NCBI RefSeq assembly: GCF_020497125.1
Contig: NC_059082.1
Span: forward strand, 27,674,965 to 27,738,964
DNA: 64,000 nt
Reading direction: 5' to 3'
From: Mauremys mutica
Lineage: Eukaryota; Chordata; Testudines; Geoemydidae
Shown: positions 55,195 through 64,000 of the stretch, one piece after another
How the letters are laid out: each line of letters begins with the position of its first letter
How positions within the stretch are numbered: position 1 is the stretch's first letter
Position numbers and translations under genes: made by a program
The notes under the pieces: generated by a model
The model's input: only the letters and a program-made list of their open reading frames with translations
What the model was told of the DNA's origin: nothing
Database searches by the model: none

Positions 55195-55802
55195 GCCACG
55201 GGTGCTGCAGCAAGAAAAGCCTCACAGTGCTTTATTGAGAGAGAAAAAGCCCAGCAGGGGCGGGGCCAAGGAAAGGACCCGGTTACAAGAATTATAACGA
55301 GATTAATTATTTTACTGGGGACAGGAAACACGAAGCAGAAACTCAAGGGTGGTAGAAGACAGACAAAGGAGCCAATGGTGACAGAAATCTTTTCTATTGG
55401 CTCTTTTGCATACAAGCCTGAATTATGCTGCTTTGCAGTTAATATCCTATTCTGTTCAGAGCCAATCTGCAGCAATTGTACATTTGCACATAAAACTAGA
55501 TTAAGATTTTGCATAATGAAAATACCTGGGTCTAAGTGCACTAATTGTTGAGCATCATGACAGTAAATAATCTCAGTGGGTCACTGCTGTGCACATATTG
55601 TGCCAGAAATAATGCCATGCTCTCAGTCAGTAAGACCACTTACTCATTTTAGGTCACAATACACTGATCTTCACATGCAAAATGCCTTTGGGTGCCTTAT
55701 TGTTTGAACAGCTTTCGACAATTACCTGAACAGGTATCAATTTGATAACTGCCCTCAACGTTTATCACAAAGCCTCACATACTACCTTTCCTTACCTTTC
55801 CG

Positions 55803-55842
55803 CTTGCGGTGGTGTGTAGAATATGCGTAGCTACACACCGCA
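55803..55842. repeat. Hairpin in a probable MITE
   Basis: GCGGTG(GT)GTGTAG pairs with CTACACACCGC around 'aatatgcgtag'. The surrounding 55790-55955 with 'ggctgtgtccacactgtgat' looks like a CpG-containing MITE end, but its limits are not clear. Confidence 0.45.
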
Positions 55843-55953
55843 GTGAAAAGTAGGCTGTGTCCACACTGTGATGTGTAGCTGCATGGGTCAGTGAAAGGCT
55901 CTGGTGGGGGATGTCAGTGGGGAAAAGCTTGACAGCTCTCTGCATTGGAGAAA

Positions 55954-55998
55954 TTACACACACTCACGTGCACGCACACACACATACACACACACACT
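55954..55998 (+). repeat. (CA)n microsatellite
   Basis: Interrupted CA repeat, 'acacacactcacgtgcacgc' then 'acacacacacata' and 'cacacacacac'. Confidence 0.9.
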
Positions 55999-55999
55999 A

Positions 56000-58900
56000 T
56001 GTAAAAGGAATGTTAAATCAAAATTTGAAAGTTAAGAAATCTCAGAATTAAGGTTAAATACACAAAAAACAGAAAGTACATTAAACAGGGATTACAATGA
56101 ATGGACACTTACTTGTTATAACCACATGAATCAGTTTCAAGTCCACTATCAATAAAATTAATAATTTATTTTTCAGATCTCATCTCTTGTTCTTGGCAAA
56201 TAGCTCCTAATGTTTTCCCTTAAAGTAAATAAGATTATATATACCTACATGAATCTTCAAGTTTTCCTGTGATCACTTTTTCCTCCCTGAATCTTGACTA
56301 CCATGCTTTTCTTCATCTCTTTCTCTCTCTTGCCTAGTTGAATTACATTTGAATGTATATGTATCCTTCAGCTTTGAAAAACTAATGAAAATTTGATGGT
56401 TAAAATGAAAAAGGCACATATTTTACTCATTCATCAGACATTTTTTCCTACAAAACTTTACTAACTTTGCAGAAAAACATTACCAGTCAGGGGCTGGGAA
56501 GGGAATAGAACATTGTACAGCTGTAACTGGCTGCGAGCATTCTGTAACACTTTAGTAAGAGCAATGCTATATAAAATTAGGCACAATAACTTGAATTAAA
56601 GATGGCAGGATAAATTACTTTCCCCGAGCTGCTGCACCCTATGCGACACCAGGGACAAGTTCACGCCAAAGGAATTTACCTCCAGACTTTGAGCCTTAGA
56701 TTTGCATCTCTTTGCTTATGTCAGCTGGCATTACAAGCTGCGTGTAATCTAACTGTAACACACAAGTTTTCATTAGACATGTGTGACTGAAAATTATTCA
56801 TTTCATTTATTATTCTTAATGATTAATAATTATTCCAATAATATTTACTATTCTATTTCACTTATTGTCACAGAGTGATTTGAAATAAATAGCCATGAAG
56901 CCCTGCCGGGTGGTAATATCAGACAGTTACAGATGACTTCTCTGTACTCTAGCACACAGCTCCCATTTCCTATGCCCGCAAAAATACACAAAAGTGTTCT
57001 TATAGAGTCAAAAATAATTAAACAAATGCTTTCTAACCTCTATGTTCCAATACCAAACTGGTTTTCAGAGAGTATCAGTGTGATCCTGCACTCCTCATGT
57101 CCCCAAAACTCCCCCTAGAACAAGTTTATCCCTGGTGGATTTCCATTGATTGAAAGGACCTAGTACAAAAACTGGCCTGCTAGTGCTAAGAGAGGGCTGC
57201 TTGGTGCCCATGGACTAACACCGTATCTTAGCACTCAGACTTCTTGGCCTCTCCAGAGCTTTGAACATCGCCTTGACCACAAAGTGCTACAGACCCACTT
57301 ACACGACACAGCCAGAGTAGACGATGCAGCACTGAAATGGAGTCCTTCCTAAAAGGACCCTGAAAGTGCTGATGGACAACTGTTACTCCTTCCCTAGAAC
57401 CCCTTCCCTGCAGAGACAGCCATCTTGTTTCCCCTTCTCTTCTGTCTTTAGAAGACACCACTTGGAGAGGAGATGTAGAATAAATGGTTCTAATGTTAGT
57501 TCTTTTTATAAATTGAAAAGGATCATATATTACAATGACTAATGTATTACAAAGTGTATACAGCACTCTTTCATAGGCTGCTTAGTAGCCACAAATTTGA
57601 GAGCCCAGACTCTGATCGGTTACACTAGTGGAAAAATAGGATATCTGAATTGAATTCATCCAGATTTACATCAGTGTGAATGAAATCAGAATCTGGCCAT
57701 TGGGCAATGGACATTTATTTTGCAAACGAATGATGTACATAGCTATCATTAAAGCCACTATGGTGCATTATTTGGCTTAGGAAATATCATTTTAAAAGAA
57801 AGTGCTGGGGAGCATAAAATGGAATATTTAAAATCACCTGTAGTTCTGATACTAGATAATATTCCAAAACTACATCATTAGAATAAAGAAAGTATCCATC
57901 TGAAATACTTATTTAAGCTGTTCCATCTCCAGTGAACCTCAAATTCTCAGTTTTAATTCCCACTTTTGCATTTATTTTCATATATTCTATGCACTAATTA
58001 ATTTTCCATATGTACTGGCCTGAACCAAACTCCTTGCATCCTAGTGCTTGCAATTTTGGTGAAGTTCAGATCCAGATCCACATTTTACTATCAGTGTCTC
58101 TCTTTGCAAAACAAAAGCCTAGGATCCAAACATCTCTGAGCTGTGAGAAAGTTCAGTTCTAGATTGGTTTGTTGTGTCACCTGAACTGTTAACTTTCTTT
58201 CAATGTTTTTTACATTCTTGAAGAACACTGATGCCTCTGTAAAAGTAACAGCTTTTGATAATACAAGGACAGAACCCCCAAAACTCCTGTGGTGAAAAAT
58301 TTGTTCTGATTAATTTTTTATTGCACCATTTGAGAAAATTTACAAAATAGCTAGGCACTTCTGACTAAAATTTAAAATGCTTCTGATTTCTAAAATTCTA
58401 AGTGAAAAACTGTCCAACATCACCCTCTTCAGTAATTGTAAGTCATTGCAGTACACTATTTTACTTATTAAAGTGGGAGAGTCCAAAAAAGAACGAGAAA
58501 TAGTCAAAATGGAGTTGTTTTTTTCTTGAAATTGTGCTATAGCAATTTCACTTAACACAGTTCAGATTTTATTTTAGTCACATCAATTAAATGACTATTT
58601 TCACATCACATTTTTTCACAATGAATATTTTCAGATGCTAAATGCACAGGCCATTTTCATTGCACAAAAATATGGGCATACTATTTTTGCTCAAAAGACT
58701 GATAACGGGTCCTTGAATGATGAATAATTATGCTCATACTCTCTCTCTCTCTCTCTATTAAGAGAAGGGGTTGGTCCCATGCTTGCCTTGCCTACTTTGG
58801 ACAAACAAACTAGTGACATGTTGAAAGATAAACGTATACCAATTTTTGCAATATGGCGGCCATAGATGCTCACAGCCAACCACACATACGTAGCATTGTA

Positions 58901-59180
58901 AATAGAATTTTTGACCTTTAGCCAGAGAAGCACAACTCCAATAGTTCACCCAGTAGAAGGGTCCAATATACACACTACATATCTCAGCCAGGAGAGGGCA
59001 GTGATTCATATATAAAAAAAAGCAGTAATTCACAAAAGGGATTACACAAAACACATGGCTGGAGGACTGACCTGTGGAATAGTAACCATTGGGGATATTA
59101 TCCTCTGGGAAATGAAGTTTTCGAAAAAGCACATTGACTGACAGGAAACATTAGTGTCTGATCATCTCCCCACCTTGTTA
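56000..59180. other. Unassigned AT-rich non-coding DNA
   Basis: No gene recognised. It includes a (CT)n run at 58738-58757 and a complex TAAT-rich block at 56740-56870. Frames near 58691-59132 lack motifs. Confidence 0.45.
58738..58757 (+). repeat. (CT)n microsatellite
   Basis: Uninterrupted 'ctctctctctctctctct' run. Confidence 0.9.
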
Positions 59181-59184
59181 GTTA

Positions 59185-59276
59185 GGGTTTGTCTACATGA
59201 GACATTAGTGGGCAGCAAACTACAGCGTGAATCTACAGTGTACTAGCTTGCAGTAACATCCGATGTATACAAGCCC
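59185..59276. mobile_element. 92-bp Harbinger-like MITE
   Basis: Ends GGGTTTGTCTACAT and, on the other strand, GGGCTTGTATACAT are inverted repeats flanked by TTA on both sides (59182-59184 and 59277-59279). The central part 'cagcaaactacagcgtgaat' also pairs loosely with 'actagcttgcagtaaca'. Confidence 0.75.
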
Positions 59277-59279
59277 TTA

Positions 59280-62200
59280 GAAAAGGATTCATTTCTGGGT
59301 GGCATCAGTTATGTTTTGGCTCTAACTTCAGTAGTAATTTATGACCAGCTAGCTTGATGCAATTTGACATGTTGATCTATTGTGACATGATGCTTTATCT
59401 TGAAGGATGATGGAGAAGATAAAAGAAAAGAGAATGCTATAACCCCTCTAACAATCAAAGATAAAAATTAGAATAAGAAAAGATGGAATCCATCTGTGTT
59501 ACATATGTGGGAATGGACATTTTTTAGGAAAATGGAAAGTAGATAAGAAAACAGGAAATGACTTGTCACTTACAATTTAAAGATCCTTTCCCATACTGAA
59601 AGGAGATCAGGTTGCAAAGAGATTGCCAGAAATTTAACGGAGAAACCATGATCATACAAGGATCCACAGGCAAAATAACACATTGTGAAAGTTAATAAAG
59701 AATACTTTAAAAATAAATCATAATTCAAAATGTAACATTCAGATCCTACAGATCCTCCAATGTATTTAGACTGCGCATCTGGCACTCACTGTCATTATGA
59801 CTGGCAACATCAGCAAAGAGTACAAGGATATGGAGCCCAAACCCTCTCTCACTCCAAGAGGAGTCTCCTCCAGAAGAGGTTTGAGATACACTGGCTGGAC
59901 AACGTGAGGAATCTTATATTGCCTCTTCCCAGGCAGGACCTGTTCTGTGAATTATTAGGGGTCTTTGGTCTCTACAGGTGTCAATCTTGCATTTTTCCTG
60001 AGCACTAATTTATTTATTTATTTTTAAAAGAAGAAAAGGCCCCAGTGGTAATTCAGCTTCTCTTACTGGTGATATACTGGTGTTGTCCTGGCCACCATGA
60101 TGTGACAGGTAATTTTAGAGGGCAATATCATATAATCACATTGTTTCTCTAAAATATAGCCACCACCAGAATCACCAAAAGCTCACACAGGCCTTCCAGA
60201 AATTTGTGCGAATAATGTGTGGTGGTACCTCTACAGACCAAGAGGAGAATATCGTTTCACTAACAGAGCATTAATGTGGAAGATGGTAAGTTTCATACAT
60301 GAACAGGAGATGCAGATTGATTCAGGACAACACTTAGACATGTATTTAATATGTGATTAAGTCCCACTGAAGTCAAAGAGACTTATACAAGTGCTTAATT
60401 TTAGGCATGTGCTAAGTGCTGTCCTGGAGGGAAAGAATGATCTGGACCATCATGACCAACATCCTGTAAATGGAAAACTCAGAAATGTAAAGATGGAAGA
60501 TGTAGAATGCATAAGAGCAATGCACAGAAAAATCGGCAATGTCAGAAAAACACAACCATGTGGAGAAATGTTGGTTATTTGTGCAGCAAAAACACTTTAA
60601 CATCAATGTATAATTATCTTGCCGGCACATACAGCAATGAGAAAGCACATTGTAATTACTGCATTAAAATAAGTGTAGAACAGTGGACATGTCCCACAAA
60701 AGATAAACTTGCTAAAAGAGGATGAAACCTATCCCTTTCATATTTATGCCACAATGCTCTCTAGATGGAAAAAGATGATGTGGCACATTCTCCTAGAAGA
60801 TTAGGATGCTTTTGAACAGGAGGGTACGCCAAATGAAATTAGTTATTCTATTACCTGTCCTGCTACTTACTGAGAAAGAAATCCCACTGAAATGTTTATA
60901 ACACTGGTAGCTTGTTTATTTTATTTAGCTTGATTTTAGAAAAGCGTACATGTACTTATGCTATTTAAATGAAAACACATTCCTTTTATTCTGACCCCAT
61001 CCCATTTTGTCAAACCAGAATACCTTTGTGATGCCACAGAATACAGAGAATATTTTCAGTAATTTAAAAACCAACATTCATTTGTAAAACTTAAAATTCC
61101 CTCCCAAACTGAAATATGGGTAACATGAAAATATGAGGGTCTGAAAGAGTGTTTGGGTATGAAGGGAAAAACTATGCCTTCATTTACACCTGTATTTCTC
61201 CATTGATTTCAGTGAAGTGACATGTATATCTAAGGGCAAAATTTGACTCCTGGGGCGAAACCCTGGTCTTAATCAAGTCAATTGGAAAAATCTCATACTG
61301 ACTTCAGTAGGATTAGGATTTCTGAAATCCCGATACTGAAATTTAGGCCTTTCTCCTACAAACTGGCCTTTCCTGGGCATCTCAGTTAGTATTAACTGGA
61401 GTTGTCTGCATTCATGGGGGGGGGAGGGGAAATAGACCTTTTTTATATATTTTATTATATAATTAAAAAGCCTGGTGAAGGCTGGACATAGTGGTTGCTA
61501 ATCAGTGTTCAATATCTCTGCCATAGGATGGAGTGACAGAAAGAAGTGCAACCTATTGACAAGAAAATATGTGCAGATTTGAGCTTTCTAACCCTATTCC
61601 TAATCCACATTACAGAAAGGCACTTGCCTGCGGCATGTATTATACACAGCTCAGCAGTGGCACAGGCATAATGGCTCATAATTGGCAAGGAGATTTTTGA
61701 TTCTGTACTTGGTAGTTATAGCAACAGATTTATGACTGGGAAACCCTCTTCACCTTTTGCACTGGCACAAATCGTCACTTGGCTTAGTGCTTTAGCTACA
61801 GCTAGAGTCCCTGTTGCTCATTATTTTTGTCTGCTTGACTTCACAGCTGAAACTATATATCTACTAATTCAAAGTGTATTAAATGTTTAAAACTGATCAT
61901 TAGAGAGAGAATTGCCTTCCTCAGCTGAAATGGCCTTCCTGTGGTGTTCTGTTTGTTTAATCAATACATTCTATCTTACTACCATCCTTTCGCACAAACT
62001 CAGACAGTGTTGGGCACCCTTTTCTTAGGCATATTGAGTCAATTATTGTAACTCAAGCCTGGTCTGAGTATGTAGGCTTGGCACAGCTCTGTACAAGGAA
62101 ATTGGAGGTCAGAGGTATAAGAAATCCCCCTTTTAATGGAACAGCAACCTCAGGGCTATGATAGTTTAACTCTTCCATTTCCAGGTAGACCCAGAAAATT

Positions 62201-62655
62201 GTGGTTTCTCCCAAACTACTGTGATATTACTCGGGGTACAATCTGGACTGATGGACAGCTGTGTCCCCTCAGTTCTCCAATCTGGAGTGTTTTTTACACT
62301 ACTTCGCCATGAGACTAGAGCAACCACTCCTGGTCTGCCCACACACAGCCTCCAGCATGTAAATCGCTCCCAGTTATACTGTATGAGTGCTAAAGCCTGA
62401 CACCCATGAATTACACTGAAGGGCAACATCAGCAAACTCCCAGCCCCAGACTTTCCCCCAGAAATGTTTCTCTTGTACTGCACCTTCCTGGACGATACAA
62501 GCTCATATAAAGTCTATCATTTCATTAATAGAAAATGATATGCACAAATCTTGTTATCCCAAATGAAGTTTCCCAAACACTTCAATCCAAACACATGCTG
62601 GCTTTGATAAAAAAAAATTAAGCAGTTTATTAACTACAGAATGATAGATTTTAAG
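59280..62655. other. Unassigned AT-rich non-coding DNA
   Basis: No gene, RNA gene or confident repeat seen. A frame at 59760-60008 and several near 60391-60725 do not resemble known proteins. Confidence 0.45.
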
Positions 62656-62659
62656 TGAC

Positions 62660-63046
62660 TACAAGTGGAGAACCAGTCAATTCAGTCAGGACGGATGTGG
62701 TCTACTCTCAATAATTGATGAGGTGTCAATACCAAGAGAGGGAAAATTGCTTTTGTAGTGAGCCAGCCACTCCCAGTCCCTATTCAAGCCCAAATTAATG
62801 GTGTTATGTTTGCAAATGAATTGTAGCTCTGCAGTTTCTCAATTATTGGGAGTGGACCACATCCACCCTGACTGAATTGACCTTGTCAACACTGGTTCTC
62901 CACTTGTAAGGTAACTCCCTTCTCTTTATGTGCCAGTATATTTATGTCTGCATCTGTAATTTTCACTCCATGCATCTGAAGAAGTGGGTTTTTTACCTAT
63001 TAAAGCTTATGCCCAAATAAATCTGTTAGTCTTTAAGGTGCCGCTT
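62660..63046. mobile_element. Penelope-like element fragment with inverted terminal copies
   Basis: The fragment has a terminal region on the left read in reverse (62660-62716) and again on the right read forward (62841-62908); they match as inverted repeats ('acaagtggagaaccag', 'ttcagtcagg', 'atgtggtc'). Between them is a coding remnant. The right copy continues through 'tatgtgccagtatatttatg' to a hammerhead-like region (62971-63020: CTGAAGA, gtgggt, then a decayed arm and TAAAGC) and 'ctgttagtctttaaggtgcc', shared with 54680-54704. Confidence 0.75.
62686..62838 (-). pseudogene. C-terminal remnant of a Penelope-like polyprotein
   Basis: Fifty sense codons followed by a stop on the reverse strand: ETAELQFICKHNTINLGLN, then RDWEWLAHYKS, ending SIIESRPHPS. 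This is the tail that follows the GIY-YIG endonuclease in Penelope-like proteins, where 'ETELIFKLNTLxPxGLN' is the typical form. Upstream parts (reverse transcriptase and the endonuclease core) are missing because the copy is 5' truncated at 62839, where an inverted terminal copy begins. No in-frame stop occurs before the end, so the loss is by truncation. Confidence 0.7.
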
Positions 63047-63821
63047 AACCAGGTGACAGTTCATTTAATTTTCTTGACACCTGGCTGAGGCGTCAGTTTG
63101 CCTTTTCTCTTTGAAGAACTGGTTTGTGTCTTCTTTTCTAAACTTGGAACACTTCTCAGTATTTTATATAGTAGAATCTTATAACTTTACATACAATGAT
63201 GCCACACTTATTTTACTAGGACAATAATGATCAGCAAATAATGAGTTTTCAAATGATACCTCACAGGGCATACTTTGTACAAAATCCATTATAGTTTTGT
63301 AAAAAAGAGTGACCATAGGGATACAGACTGTCACACTTACCCCCCTCCGAGGCCAATATTCAAGCTACTCACACCCACTGAGAATGAGTATGGCCTGTAG
63401 AGTAGTGCAAACCTTTGTGTAGACTTTAGGAATCCTGCACTTCCCCCTCTTCTCCTCCAACCTCCATATAGCAACACCCTCACCAGTTCTGCTGTATTCA
63501 GGGCTGCCTAAGCTAGCAGCAATAGGCTTGGCAGGAAGCACCCTATAATGCTACGTGCCTTTATGATGATCACCACTAAAAGATATTGGGGGTTTTATTA
63601 TCCTTATAGCCACTTTTGCTCTTTTACGGGTTCATTCAAAGTAGGGAAGAGATTGGATAGTTGGCCCCCAGAATTGAATACTCTGCTTTAATCTGGTCAG
63701 AATTCAATACTATCCCCATGTAGTGCCATGGACTTACTTTTTCTTTTAGCTGGACAGTTCTTTAGTGATATTGGGTATAGCAGCAAAATGTCTCCGCAAC
63801 TTCAGTGAACTTTAAGTGACA
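63047..63821. other. Unassigned non-coding DNA
   Basis: No gene recognised. Confidence 0.4.
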
Positions 63822-63829
63822 CTGCAGAA

Positions 63830-63953
63830 TAGGGTGACCAGACAGCAAGTGTGAAAAATCAGGACAGGGGGTGGTGGGGGGTAATAGCCTATATATGAAA
63901 AAGACCCCAAAATCAGGACTGTCCCTATAAAATCGGGACATCTGGTCACTGTA
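63830..63953. mobile_element. 124-bp hAT-type MITE with 8-bp TSD
   Basis: Ends TAGGGTGACCAGA and, on the other strand, TACAGTGACCAGA are inverted repeats. A perfect direct repeat CTGCAGAA (63822-63829 and 63954-63961) flanks it. The interior pairs 'aaaaatcaggacagg' with 'actgtccctataaaatcggg'. I recognise the family from many reptile sequences. Confidence 0.88.
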
Positions 63954-64000
63954 CTGCAGAACTGGTGGGAGCAGATTCTATCACAGAGGCAGTGACAAGT

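Larger units (their letters stand above)
54901..55287 (+). mobile_element. Solo LTR with 5-bp target duplication
   Basis: A 387-bp block starting TGTAGCAGGG and ending GGTTACA, flanked by a perfect AGAAT direct repeat (54896-54900 and 55288-55292). It has a TATA box, TATAAAG (55043-55049), and a polyadenylation signal AATAAAA (55188-55194), in the spacing expected for U3-R-U5. TG...CA ends with a 5-bp duplication suit a retroviral or Gypsy-type LTR. No internal coding region remains, so it arose by recombination between two LTRs. Reverse-strand frames over it are not genes. Confidence 0.88.

Noticed and set aside
54957..55541. 194-codon reverse frame
   Set aside because: Covers the antisense of the solo LTR and its flank; hydrophobic look is a by-product of composition.
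1..64000. CRISPR arrays, bacterial operons, prophage or tRNA/rRNA genes
   Set aside because: No direct-repeat/spacer pattern, no dense coding and no RNA genes; content is that of vertebrate nuclear DNA.

Overview
The window looks like nuclear DNA from a vertebrate, most probably a cryptodiran turtle. The evidence is its repeat content: a tRNA-derived SINE of the tortoise Pol III type, CR1 LINEs with 8-bp 3' tail repeats, MIR/L2-type relics, Penelope-like element fragments, PIF/Harbinger elements with a Myb/SANT-like gene, and many palindromic hAT-, Harbinger- and Tigger-type MITEs. I found no host protein-coding exon, tRNA gene or rRNA gene. Nearly every open frame is either a chance frame in non-coding DNA or part of a transposable element. 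The stretch is therefore intergenic or deep intronic.

Layout. 1-17.9 kb: mostly unassigned AT-rich DNA with a SINE (929-1131), two hAT-type elements with perfect 8-bp target duplications (3919-4242 and 12686-13344, the second carrying a C-rich minisatellite), a MIR, and a Tigger-like MITE (14994-15277). 17.9-20.8 kb: an old CR1 with a younger CR1 inside it, a 300-bp MITE built of three hairpins (19858-20157) and a hAT-type element. 25.5-28.3 kb: a truncated MITE and a 2.1-kb Harbinger derivative. 29.9-31.7 kb: a decayed L2-like LINE split by an LTR-like block, followed by a small hAT MITE. 35.3-39.5 kb: a young CR1, reverse strand, with an uninterrupted 991-codon endonuclease/reverse transcriptase frame, most of an ORF1 with an SGNH-esterase domain, and a complete 3' end. 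41.2-43.4 kb: a MIR-like relic split by a 2-kb Harbinger element with a frameshifted Myb/SANT-like gene and an inverted copy of part of that gene. 46.7-48 kb: CR1 tail, LTR fragment, palindromic MITE and a second Tigger-like MITE. 49.9-51.9 kb: a decayed non-LTR LINE of another lineage with part of its reverse transcriptase missing. 52.5-55.3 kb: MIR-like copies, a Penelope-like fragment carrying a hammerhead-ribozyme-like core, and a solo LTR with an AGAAT target duplication. 62.7-64 kb: a second Penelope-like fragment with a piece of its coding region, and a terminal hAT MITE.

The elements form a layered record: Harbinger into MIR, CR1 into CR1, LTR into L2. The points most worth a second look are the hammerhead-like core and inverted terminal organisation of the Penelope-like fragments, the CR1 with catalytically complete ORF2 but no ATG before residue 82, and the Harbinger element with an inverted duplicate of its own gene. 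Family names come from recognition of sequence patterns, without a database search.
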